Assembly: GCF_001611795.1 (NCBI RefSeq)
Contig: NZ_CP015098.1
Location: 3,782,001-3,846,000, forward strand
Direction: 5' to 3'
DNA: 64,000 bases
DNA from: Streptomyces qaidamensis
Lineage (GTDB): Bacteria > Actinomycetota > Actinomycetes > Streptomycetales > Streptomycetaceae
Positions 34,906 through 44,116 of this stretch are shown here, in pieces; within the stretch, counting starts at the first letter, position 1; each line of letters begins with the position of its first letter. The translations under genes and the position numbers were made by a program. Below the pieces are notes generated by a model, which saw only the letters and a list, made by a program, of their open reading frames with translations, did no database searches and was not told the DNA's origin.

Positions 34906-36425
34906 GCTTCCACCCCGGCCTTCTCCTGCGCGGTGGCCTTCCTCGCCGCGGGAGCCCGCAGGACGTCGTACTCCGCGAGGTCGACACCCCGCGTGGCCCG
35001 CCGGAACTCGCCGGTCGTGCCGGGCCAGATGGTGGTGTTGCGGCCGCTCGCGTCGAGGTACCAACTGGTGCAGCCGCCGGTGTTCCACACGGTGCGCTTC
35101 ATACGCTCCTGCACCCGGTGGTTCCAGGAGCGCACGGCGTCCGGGCGGGCGTCGAGGGCCACCCGGCCACCGAGCACGTCGAGTTGACGGACGTAGTCGG
35201 CCAGGTAGTTCAGCTGGGACTCGATCATCAGGATCATCGAGGAGTTCCCGAGGCCGGTGTTGGGCCCGATGATCGTCATCCAGTTGGGGAAGCCGGCCGC
35301 GGAGGCGCCGCGCAGCGCCTCCATGCCGCCCTTCCAGGTCTCGGCGAGGGTCCGCCCGTCGGCGCCCACGACCCGCTCGGCGATGGGCATGTCGGTGACG
35401 TGGAAGCCGGTACCGAAGACGATCGCGTCCACCTCGGCCTCGCTGCCGTCGGCGGCGACCAGGGTGGACCCGCGGACCTCGGCGAGCCCGCTCGCGACCA
35501 CGTCCACGTTGGGCTGCGCGAGCGCGGGGTAGTAGTCGCTGGACAGCAGGATCCGCTTGCAGCCGATGCGGTAGTCCGGGGTCAGTTTCGCCCGCAGCAC
35601 CGGGTCCTTGACGGAACGGGCCATGTTGCGCCGCGCCAGCTCCTCGACCAGGCCGAGCTGCTTCGGATGCTTGGTGAACGCCTGGACCTGCAACTCCCGG
35701 ATACCCCACAGCAGTCCGCGCCTGAGCTGCGAGGTGAAGGGCAGCTGCCGGTGCAGCCACCGCTCGGCACCGCTGATGTTCCGGTCGACGCGGGGCATGA
35801 CCCAGGGCGGCGTGCGCTGGAACAGGGTCAGGCGTGAGACCTCGGGCTGGATGGCGGGCACGATCTGGGCGGCCGAGGCCCCGGTCCCCACCATGGCGAC
35901 GCGCTTGCCGCGCAGGTCGCAGTCGTGGTCCCAGCGGGCCGAGTGGAAGACCTTGCCCGGGAAGGAGTCCAGACCCGGGACGTCCGGGATCTTGGGGTCC
36001 GACAGCGGCCCGGTCGCCGACACGACCATGTCCGCCGACAGGCTCCCGCTGCTGGTCTCGATGTCCCAGCACAGCCGTTCGGCGTTCCAGCTCATCCGCT
36101 TCACCTCCGAGTCGAAGCGGATGTGCGGGCGCAGCCGGAACACGTCCGTCACGTGCTCCAGGTAGGCGCGGATGTGCTCCTGCCCCGAGAAGGCGCGCGG
36201 CCAGTCGGGGTTGGGCGCGAAGGAGAACGAGTACAGATGGGAGGGCACGTCACACCGGCATCCCGGGTAGCTGTTGTCCCGCCAGGTGCCGCCGACACTG
36301 CTCGCCCGCTCCAGGACGACGAAGTCGGTGACGCCCTCGCGGCGCAGCCGCACGGCGGCCCCCAGCCCGCCGAACCCGGACCCGATCACCGCGACCCGCA
36401 CATGCTCGTGTTCGCGCTCGCCCAT
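34902..36425 (-). CDS. Baeyer-Villiger-type flavin monooxygenase
   Basis: 507 residues. The FAD site GSGFGG is at about 15-20, the BVMO fingerprint appears as FPGKVFHSARWDHD, and the NADPH site GTGASAAQIVP follows. A second FAD-binding ATGPLSDP segment and the C-terminal IIGPNTGLGNSS fit the family. It should insert oxygen into a ketone to give an ester or lactone. ATG 36425 is preceded by GGAGG 7 nt upstream. First gene of the operon with hydrolase and SDR, opposite a MerR regulator; a 16-bp palindrome lies in its leader. The substrate is unknown. Confidence 0.93.
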   Translation of the reverse strand: MGEREHEHVRVAVIGSGFGGLGAAVRLRREGVTDFVVLERASSVGGTWRDNSYPGCRCDVPSHLYSFSFAPNPDWPRAFSGQEHIRAYLEHVTDVFRLRPHIRFDSEVKRMSWNAERLCWDIETSSGSLSADMVVSATGPLSDPKIPDVPGLDSFPGKVFHSARWDHDCDLRGKRVAMVGTGASAAQIVPAIQPEVSRLTLFQRTPPWVMPRVDRNISGAERWLHRQLPFTSQLRRGLLWGIRELQVQAFTKHPKQLGLVEELARRNMARSVKDPVLRAKLTPDYRIGCKRILLSSDYYPALAQPNVDVVASGLAEVRGSTLVAADGSEAEVDAIVFGTGFHVTDMPIAERVVGADGRTLAETWKGGMEALRGASAAGFPNWMTIIGPNTGLGNSSMILMIESQLNYLADYVRQLDVLGGRVALDARPDAVRSWNHRVQERMKRTVWNTGGCTSWYLDASGRNTTIWPGTTGEFRRATRGVDLAEYDVLRAPAARKATAQEKAGVEA

Positions 36426-36455
36426 GCCGACACCTCCACACACCAGGAGAACCAT

Positions 36456-36471
36456 GCCAGTGAACACTGGC
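36456..36471. promoter_or_regulatory. Palindrome in the BVMO promoter region
   Basis: GCCAGTG-AA-CACTGGC has perfect 7-bp arms and lies 31 bp before the BVMO ATG, in the space shared with merR. The symmetry suggests a dimeric repressor site. CCAT and ATGG flank it on the two sides. The binder could be the adjacent MerR protein or an unlinked regulator. Confidence 0.6.
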
Positions 36472-36556
36472 GCAATGGGAGCGTAGGGCAGCGGCGTACT
36501 GATGGGTAGGGGGCGGGACGAGGAAAGTTACCCCTGGTACGCCTTAAGGTGCCCAG

Positions 36557-37201
36557 GTGGCCGAGAAGCGTGAATACCGCATGGAAGAGCTGGCCCGCCT
36601 CGCCGGGATCACGGTGCGCACCCTGCGCTTCTACCGCGAACGCAAACTGATCCCGCCACCCCGCCGCGAGGGCCGCATCGCCTGGTACGACGACCAGCAC
36701 CTGGCCCGGCTGCGCACGATCACGGCCCTGCTGGAGCGTGGCCACACCCTCAGCGGCATCGCCGAACTGGCGGAGGCCTTCGACCACGGCCGCGACGTCG
36801 GCGACCTGCTCGGCGTCGGCGGCCCCACCGAGGAGGAGCCGGTCCACCTCACCCCCGAGGAACTGGCCGACCACTTCGCCGGCGAGGCCACCCCGGAGAA
36901 CCTCGCCGCCGCGATGGAACTCGGCTACCTCGGCACCGACGGCGGGGAGATCGTCCACGTCAGCCGCCGCCTCCTGGACGTCTCCTCGGCCCTGGTCCAC
37001 GAGGGCATCCCCCTCGCGGAGGTCCTCGGCGCGGCCCAACAGGTCCGCACCCACGCGGACGCCCTCGCCGAACTCTTCACCACCCTGGTCCTCCGCCACG
37101 CCTCCCCGGAGGACCTGCCCCGCCTGCGTCCACTGGCCCGCAGCGTGGTGGAGGCGGAACTGTCACTGGCGCTGGACCGCAGGATGCGCGGACAGGACTA
37201 G
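36557..37201 (+). CDS. MerR family transcriptional regulator
   Basis: 214 residues. The N-terminal HTH is EYRMEELARLAGITVRTLRFYRERKLIPPPRREGRIAWYDDQH, with the dimer helix at about 55-75. The C-terminal ~140 residues are an undefined helical sensor domain lacking the Cys cluster of metal or redox MerR proteins, so an organic ligand is likely. GTG 36557 has no strong ribosome site. It diverges from the BVMO operon across 131 bp and probably controls it. Confidence 0.9.
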   Translation: MAEKREYRMEELARLAGITVRTLRFYRERKLIPPPRREGRIAWYDDQHLARLRTITALLERGHTLSGIAELAEAFDHGRDVGDLLGVGGPTEEEPVHLTPEELADHFAGEATPENLAAAMELGYLGTDGGEIVHVSRRLLDVSSALVHEGIPLAEVLGAAQQVRTHADALAELFTTLVLRHASPEDLPRLRPLARSVVEAELSLALDRRMRGQD

Positions 37202-37409
37202 CAGTCGATGAGGATCCCGCCCAACCGTCCAGCCATGCGGAGAGATTCACCCGGTCGAGGCGAGATGACTCGGGGGCGGCTCCTCGGAGACGGAGTTGGC
37301 GTCACAGTCGCCAAGGGACGGTCGGGCGGCGGACCGGAGCGACCGGCCGGACCCGATACCTCACGCCTGACCTTCACCATCGGGTCGCGTACTTGATCCG
37401 CCCTGCGAC

Positions 37410-37442
37410 ACGTGGGGGGGGCCAGATGCCGCCCCCCCATGT
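37410..37442. terminator. G/C-tract terminator after exonuclease III
   Basis: A stem of ACGTGGGGGGGG against CCCCCCCATGT, with a GCCAGATGCCG loop, abuts the xthA stop codon at 37442. The rest of the gap (37202-37409) holds nothing I can support; an 80-codon minus frame there has no ribosome site or family features. Confidence 0.75.
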
Positions 37443-38245
37443 CACATATCGAAGACGACCGTCACCGGAGCATGATCCGACCACCGTTCGTCGTGGCTGG
37501 CCGCCCGCTCCACGAACCCCTTTACCGCCCGCCCGGCGAGCCCGGGGGTGGCCACGTGGAGGTCGATCCTCCAACCTGAATCGTTCTCGAAAGCCCGCCC
37601 CCGGTACGACCACCACGAGTACGGACCCTCGGTGTCCGGGTGGAGCGCGCGGACCACGTCGACGTAGCCGCCGTCCTCGGCAGTGAGGACCCGGGTCAGC
37701 CACTCCCGCTCCTCGGGGAGGAACCCGGAGTTCTTCTGGTTGCCGCGCCAGTTCTTCAGGTCGGCCTGCTCGTGGGCGATGTTCCAGTCGCCGCAGACGA
37801 GCACCTCACGCCCCTCGGCGGCGGCACGCTCCCGCAGCCCCTTCAGATAGGCGAGGAACTCGCCCATGAAGCGTTCCTTCTCGTCCTGCCGCTCGGTGCC
37901 GACCTCGCCGGAGGGCAGGTAGAGGGACGCGACGGTGACCCCCGGCAGGTCGGTCTCCACGTACCGCCCGCTGCCGTCGAACTCTTCCGAGCCGAACCCG
38001 ACCTGGACCCGGTCGGGCTCGCGGCGGCTGTAGAGGGACACCCCGGCCCGCCCCTTGGCGGCGGCCGGCGCGTGCACGACATGCCACCCCTCCGGCGCGC
38101 GGACGGACCCGGGCAGCTGCTCCGGCTCGGCGCGCACCTCCTGCAGGCACAGCACATCGGCCTCGGTGTCCGCGAGCCACTCCACGAAGCCCTTCTTCGC
38201 GGCGGCACGCAGACCGTTCACATTCACAGAGGTCACTGTCAGCAA
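37442..38245 (-). CDS. xthA: Exodeoxyribonuclease III
   Basis: 267 residues of the AP-endonuclease/exonuclease III family, acting in base-excision repair of abasic sites. Motifs in order: SVNVNGLRAA, VLCLQEVRAE (metal-binding Glu), Tyr in ASLYLPSGEV, CGDWNIAHE (catalytic Asp and Asn), and SDHAPVTVVFDM (catalytic His). The start is TTG 38245, with GAGGAG 7 nt upstream. GTG codons a few triplets downstream are alternatives but lack a site. Confidence 0.93.
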   Translation of the reverse strand: MLTVTSVNVNGLRAAAKKGFVEWLADTEADVLCLQEVRAEPEQLPGSVRAPEGWHVVHAPAAAKGRAGVSLYSRREPDRVQVGFGSEEFDGSGRYVETDLPGVTVASLYLPSGEVGTERQDEKERFMGEFLAYLKGLRERAAAEGREVLVCGDWNIAHEQADLKNWRGNQKNSGFLPEEREWLTRVLTAEDGGYVDVVRALHPDTEGPYSWWSYRGRAFENDSGWRIDLHVATPGLAGRAVKGFVERAASHDERWSDHAPVTVVFDM

Positions 38246-38372
38246 AACACTCTCCTCGACATCACAGGCGACCCCATCGGCAGGACCCGTTGTCGGAGGT
38301 CACAGTGAGCACCAGGGCACGATACCGGCACGCTGGACGAGGTCCAGTTCCGGATCGAATACCGTAGCGGCC

Positions 38373-38849
38373 ATGCACATACGCCGGGTCTCCTTCGACC
38401 ACCCCGACGCCATGAAGCTGAACGACCAGGTCCAGGCCGAGTACGCGGTCCGCTACGGCGACGACGGCGACGCCACGCCCATGGCCGCCACGGACTTCGA
38501 CCCGCCCAACGGCACCTACCTGATCGCGTACGACGAGCACGGCACCCCCGTCGCCTCGGGCGGCTGGCGCGCCCAGGACACCAACGACGAGGGCAACCTC
38601 GACGGCGACGCCGAGCTGAAGCGCATGTACGTGGTCGACGGCATGCGCGGCCGGGGCCTGGCCCGGCGCATCCTGGCCGCCCTGGAGGAGGACGCCCGCG
38701 CGGCCGGCCGCGTCCGCATGGTCCTGGAGACCGGCACCAAGCAGCCGGAGGCCATAGCCCTGTACACATCCAGCGGCTACGAGCCGTGCGCCAAGTTCGG
38801 CTACTACCGCCTCTACGACTCGAGTCGCTGCTTCGCGAAGCGACTCTGA
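38373..38849 (+). CDS. GNAT family N-acetyltransferase
   Basis: 158 residues. The acetyl-CoA loop is VVDGMRGRGLARRILAAL (R-x-x-G-x-G/A), and ETGTKQPEAIALYTSSGYEP is the C-terminal motif B. The sequence lacks a membrane segment, so it is cytoplasmic. ATG 38373 is chosen because the family fold starts here; the open frame upstream is antisense to xthA. The substrate is unknown. Confidence 0.9.
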   Translation: MHIRRVSFDHPDAMKLNDQVQAEYAVRYGDDGDATPMAATDFDPPNGTYLIAYDEHGTPVASGGWRAQDTNDEGNLDGDAELKRMYVVDGMRGRGLARRILAALEEDARAAGRVRMVLETGTKQPEAIALYTSSGYEPCAKFGYYRLYDSSRCFAKRL

Positions 38850-38868
38850 TCACACGGCTGACGAGGGC

Positions 38869-39306
38869 TCAGCGACCGTCCGGGCCACGGCCCTTGTCAC
38901 GCGCCGCGCGCTGCCGCCACCACTCGGTCACCGAGCCGCTCTCGCCCCGCCGGTGCGGCGGCACCAGCGCCTTCGGCCAGTTGAACCAGGCGATCGTCAG
39001 ATGCAGCGCCGTCCAAGGGAGCGAGCCAAGGATGAAGATCGCACCGACATGCACCGGTGCGATCCCCGCGACGCCTTCGGCAGCGGCCGCGGTGGCGACA
39101 CCGGCCTTGAGGCAGACCGCCGAGGCGGCCAGGGTGACGATGCCGCGCTCGTGCCCGCGTACGGCCGACGGGTTCCACGAGTACCCGTACATGATGTCGG
39201 GCGCCCGGTCGGAGCCGGTCCAGTGCAGCCACGCCGCCCGGACCGGGAACAGGTCCACCCCGCCCGCGAGGACGGCGGCGAGGGCGACGGGGACGAGGTG
39301 TGCCAC
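38869..39306 (-). CDS. Small integral membrane protein
   Basis: 145 residues with about three hydrophobic helices (HLVPVALAAVLAGGVDLFPV, IVTLAASAVCLKAGVATAAAA and VGAIFILGSLPWTALHLTIAW), plus a basic C-terminus. There is no family I can name. GTG 39306 has GGAGG 4-5 nt upstream; an ATG at 39374 would add 23 unconserved-looking residues. It follows the tRNA on the same strand, after a terminator. Confidence 0.68.
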   Translation of the reverse strand: MAHLVPVALAAVLAGGVDLFPVRAAWLHWTGSDRAPDIMYGYSWNPSAVRGHERGIVTLAASAVCLKAGVATAAAAEGVAGIAPVHVGAIFILGSLPWTALHLTIAWFNWPKALVPPHRRGESGSVTEWWRQRAARDKGRGPDGR

Positions 39307-39420
39307 GGCACCTCCGCGGTGAGCGCATCGGCTGGACGCCCCCGTGTCCACGGTGAGATCGCGAAGGAGATCCATGGCCCGGCCAAGCTTGGGCAACGTT
39401 GTGGCGCTGAACACACGTCA

Positions 39421-39450
39421 GAGCCCCGGTCGGTTTCCCGACCGGGGCTC
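39421..39450 (-). terminator. Terminator of the tRNA-Ala gene
   Basis: GAGCCCCGGTCGG and CCGACCGGGGCTC form a perfect 13-bp stem with a TTTC loop, 9 bp beyond the tRNA 3' end. Confidence 0.88.
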
Positions 39451-39459
39451 TGAGCTGCG

Positions 39460-39533
39460 TGGACCTGAGGGGATTTGAACCCCTGGCCCCCTCGATGCGA
39501 ACGAGGTGCGCTACCGGACTGCGCCACAGGCCC
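39460..39533 (-). tRNA. tRNA-Ala (anticodon CGC)
   Basis: 74 nt folding as a full cloverleaf: acceptor GGGCCTG/CAGGTCC, D stem GCGC/GCGC, anticodon stem CCTCG/CGAGG with loop TTCGCAT, and T arm AGGGG-TTCAAAT-CCCCT. Anticodon CGC reads GCG. The G3:U70 wobble pair, the main alanine identity element, is present. CCA is not encoded; discriminator A is at 39460. Confidence 0.97.
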
Positions 39534-39615
39534 TTGCAACGAGTGAAACTTTAGCACCCCGATCGGCCTGCTTGGAAATCCGTTCCCCAGGGGCGGTCAC
39601 CTGCGGCTTCGCGGC

Positions 39616-40830
39616 CTACTCGTTGGCGGCACGAGGCCGATCCCCGTCCTCGTACTGGTCGAACAGGGGTGTGCGCCCGCGCTCCCGGGCACGCCGTGCG
39701 GAGGCCGCCCTCCGGGCGTCGGAGCGGCCGTCGCCGTCGCCGTCGCCCGCGTCCTGGGCGGAGTGGTCCGGCTCGCCCGGGTGGTCTGCGCCGGAGTCGT
39801 TGTCCGCGTTCGGGGCGACCGTGCTCGACCGGGCCGAGCTCCAGGTGTCGGGGGCGCCGAGATCCACGTCACTGGTGGCCCGCGGGGCGACCGGGGCGGT
39901 CACGTACGTCGGCAGGGGCACCGGTACCGGCTCCCAGCTGTCGCCGCCCTGCCCGGGCCGCCGCTGCCGCTCGCGCTGCTGGTCGACCCACTCCGCGTGG
40001 TCGGTCTGCTCGACGAGGGCGCGCCGGTCCGCGGCGAGGGCCGACAGGCCGGGGTCGGTCACCGGCTCGGGTCCCTCCTCCGGTTCGTCGCTCTCCTCGT
40101 CGGCGAGGGTGCGCCGGCGGGGCTGGCGCTGCCGCTCCCGCAGGCGCTGCGCCGCGACCTCGGCCATGCGGCGGTCCATCTGGTAGGCGAAGCGGCGGCG
40201 CTCCTGGGAGCGCAGGTACGCGATGTAGACGCTGAGCATGACCGCGGGCACGCCGGGCGCCCACAGGAAGGCGAGCCCTCCGACCGCGGCGACGATCGCG
40301 CCGAGGGTGAAGGCGAGGAACAGCATGGTGGTGGTGCGCCGGCGGCGCGCGAGCACCTTCGAGCGCCGGGCTCGTGCCGCGGCCGCCTGGTTCGCCTGCG
40401 CCGAGGCGCTGCGCCGGGCGGCGGGGACCCGTTCCCGGGGGCGTCCGGACGTCGCCGCGTGCGGTGCGGGCGACTGGCGGGCCGGGGATTCGGGGGCCGG
40501 GCGGGCCGGCTGTTCGGGGCCGGGCGAGGGTACGGGTGCCTGGGTCTGGGGACGGGTCTTGGACACGGCGAAGGCCCGGACGTCCACCGAGTCGGTGACG
40601 GCGTCCAGGTCGTCGGCGTCCTGCTCCCCCTCGTCGGTGGAGCGCGCCCGCAGGTCCTTGGCGTACCGGCGCTCCATCCCCGCCCGTCCGGACAGCAGCC
40701 GGATGGCGGTGCTGAAGCGTTCCGTCGGACGGGCCTCGTTCAGCTCGTCCTGCCTACGGAGCCACATCGGCACCAAGTAGGCGGCCCAGGCCCCGACAAT
40801 GACTGCGTAGATGAGGCCGCTGCTGCTCAC
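39616..40830 (-). CDS. sepX: SepX/GlpR-type membrane divisome protein
   Basis: 404 residues. Helix 1 is right at the N-terminus (LIYAVIVGAWAAYLVPMWLRRQDE, 6-24), then a ~140-residue cytoplasmic Pro/Arg-rich region, then two close helices (167-188 and 190-207), then an acidic, disordered C-terminal tail. This layout matches actinobacterial GlpR and Streptomyces SepX, which helps form hyphal cross-walls and sporulation septa. The neighbourhood supports it: a RimJ-like GNAT, moeA/glp and galU follow on the same strand, as in corynebacteria and mycobacteria, where Glp and GlpR bind each other and FtsZ. It starts at GTG 40830. The name rests on layout and synteny. Confidence 0.82.
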   Translation of the reverse strand: MSSSGLIYAVIVGAWAAYLVPMWLRRQDELNEARPTERFSTAIRLLSGRAGMERRYAKDLRARSTDEGEQDADDLDAVTDSVDVRAFAVSKTRPQTQAPVPSPGPEQPARPAPESPARQSPAPHAATSGRPRERVPAARRSASAQANQAAAARARRSKVLARRRRTTTMLFLAFTLGAIVAAVGGLAFLWAPGVPAVMLSVYIAYLRSQERRRFAYQMDRRMAEVAAQRLRERQRQPRRRTLADEESDEPEEGPEPVTDPGLSALAADRRALVEQTDHAEWVDQQRERQRRPGQGGDSWEPVPVPLPTYVTAPVAPRATSDVDLGAPDTWSSARSSTVAPNADNDSGADHPGEPDHSAQDAGDGDGDGRSDARRAASARRARERGRTPLFDQYEDGDRPRAANE

Positions 40831-41002
40831 GCCTCACACCGTAGAGGGGTTTGCGTGAGGCCATCTGCCAATTGAGCCGGTGTGTCGCACGATCTGGCTG
40901 ATATTTCGAACTTTTCTTGTGATCGATGCGATCAGCAGACCGCCCAGGCCCGGAATTCCTTGGCCTGAGATGGTCACCGGTCGATCAATTTCGAACACTT
41001 AT

Positions 41003-41629
41003 TCAATTTCCGGGGTGGTGCCGCATTCCCGGATTACTCTGCGATCGTGCCCGCTGCCAGCGCCTCAGCAACCCGTCCGGCACCTCTTCCGCGGTGAGGG
41101 CGAACACGAGATGGTCGCGCCAGGCCCCGTCGATGTGGAGATAACGCGGCCGCAGACCCTCCTCGCGGAATCCGAGTTTCTGCACGACCCGGCGGCTGGG
41201 CCCGTTCTCGGGGCGAATGCAGACCTCGATGCGGTGCAGTCCGACGGTGCGGAAACAGTGGTCGGTGACGAGCGCCACCGCCGTCGGCATCACGCCGCGG
41301 CCGGCCACCGCCTCGTCCACCCAGTAACCGACGTGGCCCGAGCACATCGAGCCCCAGGTGATCCCGGCGACCGTCAACTGCCCCACCAGCCGCCCCTGGT
41401 ACTCGATGACGAAGGGCAGCATCCGGCCCGCGTTCGCCTCCGACCGCAGATGGCGGACCATCTGGCGGAAGGTCGGGCGGTGCGTCATCGGCCCGCCGGG
41501 CGTGGGCGGCGGGATCGTCGCCTCCCAGGGGCGCAGCCAGTCGCGGTTGCGCCGGTTGACCTCGCGCCATGCCCGCTGGTCGCGCAGCTTTATCGGCCTG
41601 AGGACGATGTCGCCGTCCACCAGCTCCAC
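41003..41629 (-). CDS. RimJ-type GNAT acetyltransferase
   Basis: 208 residues. GNAT_3 features: an N-terminal DIVLRPIKLRDQRAWREVNRRNRDWLRPWE, as in RimJ/RimL; acetyl-CoA loop WVDEAVAGRGVMPTAVALV; and C-terminal IRPENGPSRRVVQKLGFREEG. RimJ-like enzymes acetylate protein N-termini. It lies between sepX and moaB. The GTG start at 41629 is 17 bp after the moaB stop, with weak ribosome-site signal. Mycobacteria keep the same gene (Rv0995) between Glp and GlpR. Confidence 0.92.
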   Translation of the reverse strand: MELVDGDIVLRPIKLRDQRAWREVNRRNRDWLRPWEATIPPPTPGGPMTHRPTFRQMVRHLRSEANAGRMLPFVIEYQGRLVGQLTVAGITWGSMCSGHVGYWVDEAVAGRGVMPTAVALVTDHCFRTVGLHRIEVCIRPENGPSRRVVQKLGFREEGLRPRYLHIDGAWRDHLVFALTAEEVPDGLLRRWQRARSQSNPGMRHHPGN

Positions 41630-41646
41630 GGGCCAGGATGGGCTGT

Positions 41647-42183
41647 TCAGCTCGCACCCCCGCTGCCGGGTCTGGGGTGGTCGCCGCCCCGGAGCTGCTC
41701 GACGGCGTGGACGAGCAGCGGCTCCAGGACGGCGAGGCCGTCCTTCACGCCGCCGCTGGAGCCGGGCAGGTTGACGATCAGGGTGCCGCCCGCCACTCCG
41801 GCCAGGCCCCGGGAGAGGGCCGCGGTCGGCACCTTCTCGCGGCCGAACGCCCGGATGGCCTCGGCGATGCCCGGCACCTCGTGGTCGATCACGCGGCGGG
41901 TCGCCTCGGGGGTGCGGTCGGTGGGCGAGATGCCCGTGCCGCCGGTGGTGACGATGACGTCGTAGCCGGCGTCGACACCGGCGCGCAGGGCGGCCTCGAC
42001 CGGGTCGCCGTCGGGGACGACCTGGGGGCCGTCGACCTCGAAGCCGAAGCGCTTCAGGCCGTCGGAGACCATCGGGCCGCCCTTGTCCTCGTAGATCCCG
42101 GCGGCGGCCCTGTTCGAGGCCGTGATGACGAGAGCGGCGTACGGCGCGCGGAGCGCCCCGCCGATCGAAGCGTCCAGTGTCAT
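41647..42183 (-). CDS. moaB: Molybdenum cofactor biosynthesis protein MoaB/MogA
   Basis: 178 residues of the MoCF-binding fold, adenylylating molybdopterin before metal insertion. [17 protein letters not shown] (about 80-96) is the family signature, and [12 protein letters not shown] near the end is the second motif. ATG 42183 overlaps the moaC stop, so they are co-translated. Confidence 0.93.
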   Translation of the reverse strand: MTLDASIGGALRAPYAALVITASNRAAAGIYEDKGGPMVSDGLKRFGFEVDGPQVVPDGDPVEAALRAGVDAGYDVIVTTGGTGISPTDRTPEATRRVIDHEVPGIAEAIRAFGREKVPTAALSRGLAGVAGGTLIVNLPGSSGGVKDGLAVLEPLLVHAVEQLRGGDHPRPGSGGAS

Positions 42184-42689
42184 GCCCGGCTCCAGTCGCC
42201 CGACTTGCCGCCCGTCTTCTCCTCCACCCGTACGTCCGTGATGACCGCTCCCTTGTCGACCGCCTTGACCATGTCGATCACGGTGAGCGCGGCGACGGAG
42301 ACCGCGGTGAGGGCCTCCATCTCGACTCCCGTGCGGTCCGTCGTCTTCACGGTGGCCAGGATCTCCACGGCGTCGTCCGCGACCGACAGGTCCAGTTTCA
42401 CACCGGAGACCGACAACGGGTGACAGAGCGGGATCAGATCAGGGGTGCGTTTGGCGCCCATGATCCCGGCGATCCGCGCGGTCGCGAGGGCGTCGCCCTT
42501 GGGGACGCCCTCGCCGCGCAGCAGCTCGATCACGCGGGGCGAGACGAGGACACGTCCGCTGGCGCGGGCGGTGCGCGCGGTCACGTCCTTCTGAGACACG
42601 TCGACCATGCGGGCGGCGCCCGCCGCGTCGATGTGCGTCAGCCGGTCCTGCGTGGGGCCGTCCTGCGGGGGTGGGTCCTGCGTGCTCAT
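42180..42689 (-). CDS. moaC: Cyclic pyranopterin monophosphate synthase
   Basis: 169 residues, making cPMP in the second step of molybdenum cofactor synthesis. Signatures: [21 protein letters not shown] at the N-terminus, [18 protein letters not shown] (active-site loop) and [21 protein letters not shown] with DKGAVI (catalytic Lys/Asp region). ATG 42689 is followed by a Pro/Gln-rich leader; longer in-frame starts look non-coding. It lies 82 bp after moeA/glp. Confidence 0.95.
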   Translation of the reverse strand: MSTQDPPPQDGPTQDRLTHIDAAGAARMVDVSQKDVTARTARASGRVLVSPRVIELLRGEGVPKGDALATARIAGIMGAKRTPDLIPLCHPLSVSGVKLDLSVADDAVEILATVKTTDRTGVEMEALTAVSVAALTVIDMVKAVDKGAVITDVRVEEKTGGKSGDWSRA

Positions 42690-42771
42690 GCTGTGTGGCG
42701 CTCCCGGTCCGGGCCCGTCGCGATGCGGCGCATGGGCCTGTTGTGCGCGACACGGTACCCCCAACCAGCGG

Positions 42772-44112
42772 CTATCGGCCGAGCAGGACCACCTCGACCT
42801 CGGTGCCCGGCTCGACGGACTCGGTGTCCTCGGGGACGGCGATCAGGGCGTCCGCGTGGGCGAGGGCGGCGACCAGGTGGGATCCGGCGCCGCCGACCGG
42901 GGTGACCTTGCCGTCGGCGTAGGTGGCACGCAGGAACTGGCGGCGGCCCTTCGGGGAGGTCAGCGCCTTGTCCGCGGCCAGGGTCGCCCGGGTCGTGGGA
43001 CGGTGGACGTCCTGGAGGCCCATGAGGGTGCGGATCGCGGGGCGGACGAAGAGTTCGAAGGAGACGTACGACGACACCGGGTTGCCGGGCAGGGCCAGCA
43101 GCGGGGTGTGGTCGGGGCCGATCGAGCCGAAGCCCTGGGGCTTGCCGGGCTGCATGGCGAGCTTGCGGAAGTCGATGCCGCTGCCGGCCTCGTCCTCGTC
43201 GCCGACGTGGGACAGGGCTTCCTTGACCACGTCGTACGCGCCGACGCTCACGCCGCCCGTGGTGACCATCAGGTCGGCGCGGACCAGCTGGTCCTCGATG
43301 GTGGAGCGCAGGGTCTCGGCGTCGTCGGCGACGGCGCCCACGCGGTAGGCGATGGCGCCGGCGTCGCGGGCGGCGGCGGTGAGGGCGAAGCTGTTGGAGT
43401 CGTAGATCTGACCGGTGCCCAGTTCCGTGCCCGGCGGGACGAGTTCGCTGCCGGTGGAGAGCACCACCACGCGCGGGCGCGGGCGGACCCGGACGGTGCC
43501 GCGGCCGATCGCCGCGAGCAGGGAGATCTGGGGCGGGCCGAGGACGGTCCCGGCCTCCAGGGCGCGGTCGCCGGCCTTCACGTCGCTGCCCTTGGCGCGC
43601 ACGTGCGCGCGTGCCTCGGCAGAGCGGTACACGTGCACGTGCCCGGTGGCGCCCTCGGGGCCGAGGCTGCGCGCGCGCATGCCGCGCACCGGGCCCTCGC
43701 CGAGCCCGCCGTCGGTCCACTCGACGGGCACGACCGTCTCGGCGCCGGGCGGCAGCGGGGCGCCGGTCATGATGCGGGCGGCCTGGCCGGGACCCACGTG
43801 GAGCAGTTCGGCCTGGCCCGCGGCGACGTCCCCGACGACCTCCAGGGCCGCCGGGAACTCCTCGCTCGCGCCCGCGACGTCCGCGACCCGTACCGCGTAG
43901 CCGTCCATCGAGCTGTTGTCGAAGGGCGGCAGGGACACCGGCACCGTGATGTCCTCGATGAGGACGCAGCCCTGGGCGTCGAGCAGGTGCAGCTCGATGG
44001 GTTCCAGGGGGCGGACGGTGGCGAGGATGTCCTCCAGGTGCTCGTCCACCGACCACAGGTGGTCGGGGCCTACGTGGTCCTGGCCGGTGACGTGGGGCGC
44101 GGCGCTGCTCAA
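42772..44112 (-). CDS. moeA: MoeA/Glp gephyrin-like protein
   Basis: 446 residues with the four-domain MoeA fold: [60 protein letters not shown] and [18 protein letters not shown]. MoeA inserts molybdate into molybdopterin. In actinobacteria the copy between galU and rimJ/glpR is Glp, which binds FtsZ and the membrane protein GlpR, so this may be a moonlighting or repurposed MoeA. The moa genes beside it suggest it could still serve cofactor synthesis. TTG 44112 is the apparent start, 4 bp after the galU stop, with GAGGAG about 10 nt upstream. Confidence 0.92.
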   Translation of the reverse strand: MSSAAPHVTGQDHVGPDHLWSVDEHLEDILATVRPLEPIELHLLDAQGCVLIEDITVPVSLPPFDNSSMDGYAVRVADVAGASEEFPAALEVVGDVAAGQAELLHVGPGQAARIMTGAPLPPGAETVVPVEWTDGGLGEGPVRGMRARSLGPEGATGHVHVYRSAEARAHVRAKGSDVKAGDRALEAGTVLGPPQISLLAAIGRGTVRVRPRPRVVVLSTGSELVPPGTELGTGQIYDSNSFALTAAARDAGAIAYRVGAVADDAETLRSTIEDQLVRADLMVTTGGVSVGAYDVVKEALSHVGDEDEAGSGIDFRKLAMQPGKPQGFGSIGPDHTPLLALPGNPVSSYVSFELFVRPAIRTLMGLQDVHRPTTRATLAADKALTSPKGRRQFLRATYADGKVTPVGGAGSHLVAALAHADALIAVPEDTESVEPGTEVEVVLLGR

Positions 44113-44116
44113 CGTG

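Noticed and set aside
37198..37440. 80-codon minus frame and 62-codon plus frame in the merR-xthA gap
   Set aside because: No ribosome site, overlap with the G/C-tract terminator, and Pro/Arg-rich composition.
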